Shown here piece by piece: positions 1-8,200 of a stretch of 64,000 nucleotides of DNA. This DNA comes from Rahnella bonaserana. Its GTDB lineage: Bacteria > Pseudomonadota > Gammaproteobacteria > Enterobacterales > Enterobacteriaceae. The stretch lies in assembly GCF_019049675.1 (NCBI RefSeq), contig NZ_JAFMOW010000055.1, positions 62,001-126,000 of the forward strand. Reading direction: 5' to 3'. Below the pieces are notes generated by a model. It did no database searches. It was not told the origin of the DNA and saw only the letters and a list, made by a program, of their open reading frames with translations. Position numbers and translations under genes: made by a program. The first letter of the stretch is position 1; each line of letters begins with the position of its first letter.

Positions 1-25
1 CGGACCCTTTTTGCATTCTGAGAAA

Positions 26-646
26 TCAAACTTTCCTGGCACTCGCCAGCAACACTCCGACCAGCATAAACAGCGAGCCAAAGATGCGGTTCAGCAACTG
101 CATTTGTTTCGGTGCTTTCACCCAACCGGCGATGCGTGTGGCCAGCGTGGCGTAACCGATCATCACAATGATATCGACAACCACCGTGGTGACACCCAGT
201 ACCACGTATTGTGCAGCCTGAGGCTGGTGCGCAATGATAAACTGCGGGAATAGTGCAGCCAGAAACACAATGCTTTTTGGATTGGTCAGGTTGACCAGAA
301 TGGCGCGCTTGAACAAACGGCGTCGCGGCATACTGCTGGCGAGTGCGTTCAGGTTAATCGCCCCGGCGGAGCGCCACTGACAAATACCCAGCCAGATCAG
401 GTAGGCGGCACCAAACCATTTGAGAAACTCAAAGGCCAGCAGCGATGATGAAATCAGCGCACCCAGCCCGATACCGACCAGCACGATGTGGATCGTTAAA
501 CCGAGCTGTAAACCGGCAATCGATGCGACGGCACCACGATAGCCGTGGCTGATGCCCGTACTCATGGTATTAATCGCGCCGGAACCGGGTGATAAACTTA
601 AAATAGAAGTGGTGAGCAGGTAGGTTAACCACCAGTCCAGTGTCAT
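26..646 (-). CDS. rhtB: Homoserine/homoserine lactone efflux protein RhtB
   Basis: Inner-membrane exporter of the LysE/RhtB family; the E. coli protein expels homoserine and homoserine lactone. The 206-residue product has about six hydrophobic segments, the LSPGSG motif at residues 18-23 and the family NLTNPKS motif near the middle. An in-frame ATG at 697 would add 17 residues, but the ATG at 646 has AGGGAG just upstream and gives the usual family N-terminus, so I chose it. It is divergent from pldB, as in E. coli. Family assignment is secure; substrate range is inferred from the E. coli protein. Confidence 0.93.
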   Translation of the reverse strand: MTLDWWLTYLLTTSILSLSPGSGAINTMSTGISHGYRGAVASIAGLQLGLTIHIVLVGIGLGALISSSLLAFEFLKWFGAAYLIWLGICQWRSAGAINLNALASSMPRRRLFKRAILVNLTNPKSIVFLAALFPQFIIAHQPQAAQYVVLGVTTVVVDIIVMIGYATLATRIAGWVKAPKQMQLLNRIFGSLFMLVGVLLASARKV

Positions 647-767
647 TGCGAGACTCCCTGAGTACGTTTTAGGTTGTTTTATGGCACAATACGCCATTGT
701 CTATAATTGCGCTATAGCTCACAAATAACACTTTCATCCTCCCAGTTCGACGACTTTGGATCATTGA

Positions 768-1760
768 ATGCCTGTGAATTATGCGAAGTGGTTAACACGT
801 GAGAAGGAATTTGCAGCCTTTGCGACCGGGCCTTTGCTGGATTTCTGGCGGACGCGCGAAGAAGGCGAGTTTAGCGGCGTTGATGATGTCCCTGTCCGCT
901 ATGTCCGGTTTTGTTCGCCTGCTCACGATAAAGTCATCGTTGTGTCACCGGGTCGTATAGAAAGCTACGTAAAATATCCTGAAGTGGCCTACGATTTATT
1001 CCATTGCGGCTACGATGTCATGATTGTCGATCACCGTGGTCAGGGACGTTCCGGGCGTATGCTCGACGATCCGCATTGCGGTCACGTGAAGCACTTTGAT
1101 GATTATGTCGAAGATTTCGACCGCTTTTATCAGCTTGAGATTGCGCCGCGTCAGTACCAGAAAAAGTTTGCGCTGGCACACTCCATGGGCGGTGCGATCC
1201 TGGCGCTGTATCTGGCTAAAAATCCGCAGAATTTCGATGCTGCGGCCTTACTTGCGCCGATGACAGGTATTTATTTACCGATGCCGGGTTGGTTATCACG
1301 CCGTATCCTTAACTGGGCGGAAAATCGTCCGGTTCGTCGTGACGGCTATGCGCTGGGTACCGGCCACTGGCGGCCGCTGCCATTTGTGGTCAACCGCCTG
1401 ACGCACAGCCGCGCACGTTATCGCCGCAATCTGCGGTTTTACGCGGATTATCCTGAGTTGCAGGTCGGCGGACCTACCTATCACTGGGTGCGTGAAGGGA
1501 TTGAGGCGGGGATGCATATCCTGAAAGAAGCCGAAAAAATCACCACTCCTGTTCTTTTATTGCAGGCGAGCGAAGACCGTGTGGTGGATAACCGGTCCCA
1601 CCTTGCTTTTTGTCAGGCCATGGCCATTGCGGGGCACCCTTGTGAAGGGGAAAAACCGCTGGTCATTGAAGGCGCGCGCCATGAGATCCTGTTTGAACGG
1701 GACGACCTGAGGGCACAGGCGCTGGACGCCATCATGCGCTTTTTTGCGCGACAGCATTAA
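768..1760 (+). CDS. pldB: Lysophospholipase L2 PldB
   Basis: Alpha/beta hydrolase that removes the acyl chain from lysophospholipids at the inner membrane. The 330-residue protein carries the nucleophile-elbow motif HSMGG (about residues 139-143), an upstream DHRGQGRSG motif (about residues 88-96) and a C-terminal ARHEILFE segment holding the likely catalytic histidine. Length equals the E. coli homologue. It is followed 48 bp later by yigL on the same strand, so the two are probably co-transcribed. No terminator separates them. Confident by overall similarity to E. coli PldB. Confidence 0.93.
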   Translation: MPVNYAKWLTREKEFAAFATGPLLDFWRTREEGEFSGVDDVPVRYVRFCSPAHDKVIVVSPGRIESYVKYPEVAYDLFHCGYDVMIVDHRGQGRSGRMLDDPHCGHVKHFDDYVEDFDRFYQLEIAPRQYQKKFALAHSMGGAILALYLAKNPQNFDAAALLAPMTGIYLPMPGWLSRRILNWAENRPVRRDGYALGTGHWRPLPFVVNRLTHSRARYRRNLRFYADYPELQVGGPTYHWVREGIEAGMHILKEAEKITTPVLLLQASEDRVVDNRSHLAFCQAMAIAGHPCEGEKPLVIEGARHEILFERDDLRAQALDAIMRFFARQH

Positions 1761-1808
1761 TCCGCGGTTCGCCGCGCACAACTCCATCAGAGGTTAGAAC
1801 CTAACGCT

Positions 1809-2618
1809 ATGTACCATGTTGTTGCTTCCGATTTAGATGGCACGCTGCTATCACCTGATCATACCCTGAGCCCGTTCGCCAAAGAGACGCTGAAACTGCT
1901 GACACAGCGCGACGTGCATTTCGTGTTCGCCACCGGGCGTCACCATATCGACGTGGCGCAGATGCGCGACAATCTGGAAATCAGCGCGTACATGATCACC
2001 TCCAACGGTGCGCGCGTACATAACACCGACGGCGACCTGATTTTCTCGCACAATCTGGATGAAGACATCGCCAGAGACCTGTTCGGCATCATGCATAACA
2101 ACCCGGATATTCTGACCAACGTTTATCGTAATGATGACTGGTACATGAACCGTGACCGCGCCGATCAGGATGATTTCTTCCGTGAATCCGTTTTCAAATA
2201 CAAACTCTATGAACCAGGCTTGCTGGAAACTGACGGTATCTGCAAGGTGTATTTCACCTGTGAAGATCACGAAAAACTGCTGCCACTGGAAGAAGCGATC
2301 AATGCGCGCTGGGGCGACCGTGTGAACGTCAGTTTCTCACTGCCGGTATGTCTGGAAGTGATGGCAGGCGGCGTGTCAAAAGGCCATGCGCTGGAATATG
2401 TCTCCAAACTGATGGGTTATTCGCTGAAAGATTGCATCGCTTTTGGTGATGGCCTGAATGACCTTGAAATGCTGACTATGGCCGGTAAAGGTTGTCTGAT
2501 GAGCGGTTCATTGCCACGACTGAAAGCCGCCATGCCGGATGCAGAAATCATCGGATCCAACGCCGACGATGCCGTGCCGCATTACCTGCGTAAAATGTAT
2601 CTGGCTGAAGAAAGCTAA
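1809..2618 (+). CDS. yigL: HAD-family sugar/pyridoxal phosphatase YigL
   Basis: Cytosolic HAD-superfamily phosphatase of the Cof type. The E. coli protein dephosphorylates pyridoxal 5-phosphate and sugar phosphates and relieves sugar-phosphate stress. HAD motif I is DLDGTLL at residues 8-14 with the nucleophile Asp8. Motif IV FGDGLNDLEML lies near residues 214-224, and a large C2-type cap sits between. Length of 269 is normal. It follows pldB closely. In E. coli the next genes are bioP, metR and metE; here the CDI locus follows on the opposite strand and those genes lie about 50 kb away. Confidence 0.92.
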   Translation: MYHVVASDLDGTLLSPDHTLSPFAKETLKLLTQRDVHFVFATGRHHIDVAQMRDNLEISAYMITSNGARVHNTDGDLIFSHNLDEDIARDLFGIMHNNPDILTNVYRNDDWYMNRDRADQDDFFRESVFKYKLYEPGLLETDGICKVYFTCEDHEKLLPLEEAINARWGDRVNVSFSLPVCLEVMAGGVSKGHALEYVSKLMGYSLKDCIAFGDGLNDLEMLTMAGKGCLMSGSLPRLKAAMPDAEIIGSNADDAVPHYLRKMYLAEES

Positions 2619-2643
2619 TCAGTTTTAAAGCAAAGTCGTAAAA

Positions 2644-2671
2644 GCAAAGCAGGGCGTTTGTCCTGCTTTGG
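2644..2671. terminator. Hairpin between yigL and the CDI immunity array
   Basis: An inverted repeat AAAGCAGG / CCTGCTTT with a short loop lies just past the yigL stop. No T-run follows on the plus strand, so it is at best a weak terminator; its stem is symmetric and could serve either of the two convergent transcripts. Confidence 0.4.
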
Positions 2672-2745
2672 GAGCTTCCGGCTTATGGTTGAGTGAGCGA
2701 GGAAAGTTTCCCGGCGCAGTTAGCCCGGATGTGTGTTTGTTAAAG

Positions 2746-3012
2746 TCATTCATTAGGCTCGGTTGGGAGCTTTTTACGGGCGTTGTATTCGTCTATTTTA
2801 TTGAAGACGAATGCAGCTAAAGTGACTGCAAAACCGGCTACAATAGCCATCTTCAATCCAATAATGACTTGATGCCAATCATAAGAAAATTCACCAATAA
2901 CCCATAATGATATAAGAGCAATGATAGTTCTATATCCAATGCCAAGTACCGAAAAAAACACCATTGAATATATAAGCAACATTAAATAATTAACTTTATT
3001 TATTAAGGACAT
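2746..3012 (-). CDS. Small membrane immunity-type protein (family A), orphan
   Basis: An 88-residue protein with two or three hydrophobic stretches (about residues 10-40 and 50-70) and a charged tail with NARKK near residue 77. The tail and second half align by eye with the frameshifted gene at 3538-3800 that follows the orphan toxin, so both belong to one small membrane family. Its ATG overlaps the stop of a toxin-tail remnant (TAATG) and has GAGGG upstream, the arrangement expected of a CDI immunity gene. AT-rich against the GC-rich neighbours. I infer an immunity protein whose toxin has been lost; no name can be given. Confidence 0.65.
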   Translation of the reverse strand: MSLINKVNYLMLLIYSMVFFSVLGIGYRTIIALISLWVIGEFSYDWHQVIIGLKMAIVAGFAVTLAAFVFNKIDEYNARKKLPTEPNE

Positions 3013-3119
3013 TATTTACCCTCAATCTTTTTTATTAACGTTTTAGTAGCATCATTCCCATACTCAAAAATATATGAACCACTAATATCATATGCAAGAA
3101 TGTTATTCTTAACAAGCCT
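3012..3119 (-). pseudogene. C-terminal remnant of a CdiA-CT toxin
   Basis: Read on the minus strand from just after the 71-codon gene, one open frame gives about 35 residues ending in DATKTLIKKIEGK and a TAA that overlaps the next ATG. The segment SGSYIFEYGNDATKTL resembles the end of the orphan toxin at 3794-4975 (GSASFFEISNDTVKEL). It therefore looks like the tail of a third, related toxin whose body is gone. The immunity gene that follows is intact. Confidence 0.55.
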
Positions 3120-3333
3120 ACTTGCGTCGATGTAAATTGAACCGATAAATGAACCAGATTACTATTCCACAAATCACTCCAAAATATATTCCTTGCCTAG
3201 CATAGAAAACACCATCAGATGAAAAGAGTTCAGTATTTTTAAATACTAACCACATTCCTACAGGGAATGTGATCCCAAAAAACACAGAGCAATACATAAT
3301 GTTAAAAATCAAAAGAGTAAAAGGCCGTTTCAT
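3118..3333 (-). CDS. Small membrane immunity-type protein (family B), orphan
   Basis: A 71-residue protein with two hydrophobic segments (about residues 5-30 and 46-64) and the ending [13 protein letters not shown]. The end matches the 74-residue immunity gene directly after cdiA (VWLIYRFNIR), so the two form a second small membrane family. Its ATG overlaps the TGA of a CdiA shaft fragment (ATGA), not of a toxin, and no strong ribosome site precedes it. I infer a former immunity gene fused by recombination to a displaced piece of cdiA; expression is uncertain. Confidence 0.6.
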   Translation of the reverse strand: MKRPFTLLIFNIMYCSVFFGITFPVGMWLVFKNTELFSSDGVFYARQGIYFGVICGIVIWFIYRFNLHRRK

Positions 3334-3464
3334 TTATTCGCCGACCCTGTGCTGACAATCACCGCGCCATCGAGCTGCGTATGCCCGCCTGCCGTGATTT
3401 CAAAACCGCCGTCACCGGCAAAAATACCGGACTGCTCAACCACCGAGTTGTAGTCGCTGTTCAT
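3330..3464 (-). pseudogene. Displaced fragment of the cdiA shaft region
   Basis: Forty-four codons starting [15 protein letters not shown] and ending STGSANK then TGA match the intact cdiA at about 6845-6972 ([15 protein letters not shown] to STGPADK) with a handful of changes. The match stops abruptly at both ends. This is a translocated or duplicated slice of the FHA-2 region upstream of the toxin, left in the orphan array. It lacks secretion signals and any toxin domain, so it is not expected to work on its own. Confidence 0.75.
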
Positions 3465-3492
3465 TGCGGTGATCCGGCTTGCTGAGTGAGCG

Positions 3493-3522
3493 GGAAAATA
3501 TCCCGGCGCAGGCGACCGGGAT
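3493..3522 (-). terminator. Hairpin after the family-A pseudo-immunity gene
   Basis: ATCCCGG (3500-3506) and CCGGGAT (3516-3522) can form a stem; on the minus strand it is followed by ATTTTCC. The same layout, preceded by TAACAAGCAAA, lies after the immunity gene of the intact locus (5036-5064), and a degenerate version follows the last immunity gene near 2705-2735. Confidence 0.5.
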
Positions 3523-3537
3523 GTTTGCTTGTTAAAG

Positions 3538-3800
3538 TCATTTATCAGGATCGATTGGAGGTTTTTTTCGGGCGTTGTAAATATCTATTCGATTAAAGAT
3601 AAAAGCTCCTACTGAAATAAAAATACCAGCAACCACACTCATTTTGACAACTTTTATCGTACCAGATACAGATAGATAAAACTCTCCTGTACAAATTATG
3701 GCAGTTATAATTCGGGTAGAGATACCTAATAAAAAAAGGCTACAGTCATGTATATAAACATGAGAATAAATATAAAAAGTGTCATTTCCTTCTTCACCAT
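3538..3800 (-). pseudogene. Frameshifted immunity gene (family A) of the orphan toxin
   Basis: The ATG at 3800 overlaps the toxin end (ATGG then TGA) and is preceded by AAGGATAATAA. The frame opens with MVKKEMTLFIFILMF and hits a TAG after 24 codons at a run of seven T. Adding one T restores an 87-codon frame whose remainder (LLGISTRIITAI... to ...[19 protein letters not shown]) aligns with the intact 88-residue gene at 2746-3012. So this is the cognate immunity gene of the orphan toxin, inactivated by a homopolymer slip, or a sequencing error, or read by slippage at T7. The second hydrophobic half is intact in the shifted frame. Confidence 0.7.
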
Positions 3801-4975
3801 TTATTATCCTTATTGTTTATTAATTCTTTAACTGTATCATTGGATATTTCAAAGAAAGATGCTGAACCGATATCTCCTATTACCCCGGAAAAAGATCCTG
3901 CATACGGCGCAAGCAGATCAGGCGCATACTTCCCAAATCCGCCACCAAACACAGAACCTGCAATGGCTCCACCCTGACCAGACAAGCTCGGTCCATCCGT
4001 CATAAATGCGCCACCCATATTAATAAGCGTGTTGCCACCGATTTTATAGCCCGGAGCAAGATAACCCGCTCCTGCCGCAACCGCTGCACTGTAATAACTG
4101 AACTCACTGCCCGGTGCCATATTCATATACTGGAATGCAGAGTTAGCACCGCCACCAATCACCGCCCCGGTAATACCTTTTCCTATGGCTATTGTCGGAC
4201 CAAGATAAAACGCCCCGGCCATAAATACGCCATCCTGATAACCTTCGACTATCGCTTTGGTGATATTCGCTCCTTCCGGCAAATCTCCTTTCGCTATTTT
4301 ATCCAGCCCGGCCTGTATCTGTTCGGGCGAGAGATTATTATCTACCGCAAACTGATTCCACGAGCCTGCTGTATCAATATAATCCATCATCCCTGAAGGC
4401 AGATTAAAGTGATTGTATTCCGTCGCATTCTTCCCACCCTGCGCACCGGCAATAACACCCGCCGTATCATCACCTGCAAGTCCACCCGCCAGACCCGCGG
4501 CCAGCGTACTCAGCGCCACGATTTTCTGCTTTTCGTTCTCCGTCAGGTCTTCGCGTTTTACGCCCGGATAAAGTGCCTGTGCGATTAGCTCACCGGTGGC
4601 TGCACCTGCCGCTCCCGCAGCGGCGTCACGTCCCTGAAGCTCTGCGATCACACCGCCCACAATCGCGTGGGCGATGGCATTGGCGGCAACGTTATCTTCG
4701 CCGACCTGTTTCTTGATTTGCTCCGCCAGATACGGAGCCGCACCGCCTGCCAGTGCCGCTGCCATATCACCGCCCGCCAGCCCCTGAAGCGCCATCGTCG
4801 CTGCGCTGATACCTTGCTGGATGTCGCTGCCGGTGCCGTACTGTTTCTGGGTGTCTTTGTACTCTTTAGTCTCCAGCAGGTCTTTGCCGCTCAGTTCCGG
4901 GTGCGCGGCTTTCGCTTTCTCCAGCCCTTTAATCTCACCCGCCGTCCGTGCAATATCTGCCGCCTGGCTGCCCAC
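3794..4975 (-). pseudogene. Orphan CdiA C-terminal toxin module
   Basis: A 393-codon frame with no secretion signal or shaft. Residues 1 to about 85 are nearly identical to cdiA residues about 2540-2625. Next come pretoxin-like LSTLAAGLAGGLAGD sequence and a Gly/Ala-rich hydrophobic C-terminus of about 210 residues, ending in NDTVKELINNKDNKW. Homology to cdiA continues in frame upstream to 5035, where a stop interrupts it. Orphan modules of this kind are known downstream of cdiA genes and are thought to supply new toxins by recombination over the shared segment. The C-terminus is unlike that of the main CdiA in detail but similar in style (AGAFYL, GGGANSAFQY), suggesting a membrane-acting toxin. 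The ATG at 4975 is internal and may not be a true start. Confidence 0.75.
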
Positions 4976-5035
4976 ATCGCCCAGCGCCTGCGCGATTTCC
5001 AGCCGCTTCTGCTCTTTCTCTTTATCAAATATCGG
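4722..5035 (-). repeat. 314-bp repeat, orphan-module copy
   Basis: This 314-bp block is about 96% identical to 6239-6552 inside cdiA (about a dozen mismatches counted by eye). It covers the pre-toxin segment IFDKEKEQKRLEIAQALG to AAPYLAE. It is the obvious crossover track for swapping the orphan toxin onto cdiA. Confidence 0.9.
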
Positions 5036-5064
5036 ATAAAAGATCCCGGCGACTTAGCCGGGAT
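5036..5064 (-). terminator. Terminator after cdiI
   Basis: ATCCCGGC (5043-5050) and GCCGGGAT (5057-5064) form a perfect 8-bp stem with a 6-nt loop. On the minus strand CTTTTAT follows. It sits 7 bp past the cdiI stop and probably ends cdiBAI transcription before the orphan module. Confidence 0.6.
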
Positions 5065-5071
5065 TTGCTTG

Positions 5072-5296
5072 TTAGCGGATATTAAATCGATATATAAGCC
5101 AAACACCAAAACCAGCGATACATCCGCCCCCAGCCCCTGCTCTAACGAATACGAATATATTATATAAATCAATATCTAATATACCTGTATAGAGATATAT
5201 GAAAGCTATAAAAACCATTTGCAGTATAAGTGCACATAAAGCGATGGCTATAATATGGAGGCCAATAATTAAGATGAATATTTTTAACTCTTTCAT
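5072..5296 (-). CDS. cdiI: CdiI-type immunity protein (small membrane family B)
   Basis: A 74-residue protein with two strongly hydrophobic spans (about residues 4-36 and 50-68) and the ending VWLIYRFNIR. Its ATG overlaps the cdiA stop (ATGA) with GGAGG upstream, the standard position of the immunity gene in an E. coli-type cdiBAI operon. It would protect the cell from the CdiA-CT delivered by sister cells. Being an integral membrane protein, it suggests the toxin acts at the inner membrane; this is inference. A relative lies at 3118-3333. No named immunity family was recognised. AT-rich relative to cdiA. Confidence 0.75.
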   Translation of the reverse strand: MKELKIFILIIGLHIIAIALCALILQMVFIAFIYLYTGILDIDLYNIFVFVRAGAGGGCIAGFGVWLIYRFNIR

Positions 5297-8200
5297 TTTA
5301 ATTTTTCCTCCAAAATATCAATAACTTTAGGTCCTAGCTGACTACCTATCTCAGTAGATAATGCAGCCCCACCATTACCGGATATCCCAGGAATAGGACT
5401 TGAAGGCAACGGCTTACTAATCCCCATCCCCATATCCACCCATTTATAATTTTTCCATGTTGGGTTCAACATTTTATCAAGCGGTGCGGTGATAACATAC
5501 TTACCGATCCCGTAGCCCAATGCAGCCCCTCCAGCCCCCCATCCCGCCCCTGTCAAAGGATCATCTCCTTTCAGATAATTTGATGTTGCTCCACCTGCTG
5601 CATTCCAGCCTATAGTTCCCCACGCCCCTGTGTTTGCAGTAAATGCCCCGACATAGGTGGCTATCAGTACATCTGTCGGATTCACCTCACCATTGATCAG
5701 ATACTGGATACCGGCATTAGCACTGCCGCCAATAGCACCTGTCGCCTGCATGGCACCCGGCAGATAAATCAGCCCTGCGGTCGCCATCGCTCCAGCCACC
5801 GCATCCCGTTCATTCTGCGCCTTCTGGCAACTTGCTGAACCAGGAGCTGACTCGCAACTTGCCATATCAATACCGTGCTGGCGTATCCACGCTTCCTGAC
5901 CCGCTTCCGTACCACCACCTAACAGGTTATTGTTCACCGTCGTGTTTCCTGCTATCGCGCCTGTCATACCGTCTGCCGTGCTGTCTCCGGTTAAACCACC
6001 CGCCAGACCCGCTGCCAGCGTCGATAATGCCAGCACTTTTTGTTTTTCCTGCTCCGTCAGTTCACTCACCGGTTTACCGTAAGTATCCAGCGCTATCATA
6101 CCCGCCAGTTCACCTGCGGCAGCACCCGCTGCACCGGACGCAGCATCTTTGCCCTGAGCCGCCGCCAGTGCCGCATTTACCACCGCGTGCGCGATGATAT
6201 TGGCACCCTGATTATCACCCGTCGCTTTCTTCACCACTTCCGCCAGATACGGAGCCGCACCGCCTGCCAGTGCCGCTGCCATATCACCGCCCGCCAGCCC
6301 CTGAAGCGCCATCGTCGCTGCGCTGATACCTTGCTGGATGTCGCTGCCGGTGCCGTACTGTTTCTGGGTGTCTTTGTACTCTTTAGTCTCCAGCAGGTCT
6401 TTGCCGCTCAGCTCAGGATGCGCGGCTTTCGCTTTCTCCAGCCCTTTAATCTCGCCCGCCGTCCGTGCAATATCCATTGCCTGGCTGCCCACGTCGCCCA
6501 GCGCCTGCGCAATCTCCAGCCGCTTCTGCTCTTTTTCTTTATCAAATATCGGGCTGATGCTGCCGTTGGCATGTTCCACGTCGCGGCTTAAATCTGCCAC
6601 ATCCTGCTGCTGGTTTTCGGTATCGCGGATGTTGATGGTACCTGCTGAAATCGCCGCTTTGGTGGTGCCTGATGCCTCACCTTCACCGCCTGCGCCCACC
6701 AGTACGCCATTCGCCATATTGCCGATAAAGTTCTCTGCAATAGTCCCGCCGGTGCTGATGCCTGCGCCCTGATGTTCGGTGCTGTATTCCGCTTTATTGC
6801 CGATGTCGCTGAAGCCCAGCGTGCCGGTATCAAGGCGGTTTTTATCCGCCGGACCTGTGCTGGCAATGACCGCACCATCGAGCTGCGTATGTCCGCCCAC
6901 CGTGATATCAAAGCCGCCGTCACCGGCAAATATCCCGCTCTGCTCAGTGACCGAGTTGTAGTCGCTGTTCATTTTGTCATTAGCGGCACTGATGCCGCCC
7001 GAACCGGTCATGGTGCCGAATGAGAAGCTGGCGCCGCCGCTGATGCTCTTCTGGCTGCTGTCGTAGTAGTCGCTGTCCTGCAGGCTGCTGATGGTCAGGT
7101 CGCCGCCGATATCCGCCACCACGCTGTTGCCGCTGACCTGCGCACCGGCAATCGTTGTGTCGTCGCCGCTGTTGATGCTGATGCGGTTACCTGCGTCGAT
7201 GGTGGTTTCGTTATGCTGCGTGCCGTTGCCGCTCTCGCTGCCTCTGGAGGCGTTACCGCTGGCGGAGATGTTGATACCGGCACCGCTCTCGCCCATGCCG
7301 ATGCCAATCCCTATGGCGCCGCCGCTGCTGCTGTTTTCTCCTTCCAGCCACTGTGTGTTCTGCGAGGAAATCAGATTGATGTCGTCTGCCGCGTTCAGCG
7401 CCACGTCCAGCCCGGCTTTAATCTGGCTGCCGATGGCCGTGATATCGCCGCCCGTGGCGGTTACCGACAGGTTATCACCCGCCGTCAGTGTGCTGCCCGT
7501 GGCGGTATTCTGCCCGCTGTGGCTCTCGGATTTGGACGACTGCGTGCCCAGCGAGGCGCTGATACCAAACGCCGTGGAAGCATCGCCGGTGGTGGCCTGC
7601 GCCAGCTCCATCGCCTGACCGGTCGATACGCCGCTCATCACGCCTTGTGCAATTTTCAGCGCCGCGAGCCGGTCGTCACTTTCGTCACTCACCGACTGCG
7701 CCGTCGTCACAGCGCTGTTTACCGCACTGCCTGCCGCGCCCGATAACGCTATCGTCAGCCCGCTCTGTTTCTGCTCGAACGATTCATCGTGAGTGCGCGC
7801 ATCACGGCCCGGTTCAATCAGCACGCTGTCGCCTTTAATGCTTAAATCTTTCCCGGCGATAATATCTGCGCCACCGATATGCGCCTGACCGCCTGCGTTA
7901 ATGCTGACGTTGCCGCCCGTCGAACCGACGGTGCTGAAGCTTTCGCTCTGAGTAGTGCCTTCATCGTTCATTTCATAACGTGATTTACTGGTGCCAATGG
8001 TGACGCCGATGCCGCCGCCGCTGAACATGCCGCTCTTTTTCTTCTCTTTGAGACGGTATGTCGAGTCGGAATTGGTTGCCGCTACGATGTCGATGTTGTT
8101 ACCCGCATTCAGACTGACATTGCCGTCGCCGACCACCGCTGAGCCTTTCACCAGCAAATCATTTCCGGCGACGAGGGCTACGTTATCGCCGCTAAGCAGG

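Noticed and set aside
4891-5172. Minus-strand 93-codon frame spanning cdiI and the orphan module in another frame
   Set aside because: It reads through the cdiI terminator and the repeat in a frame unlike either gene.
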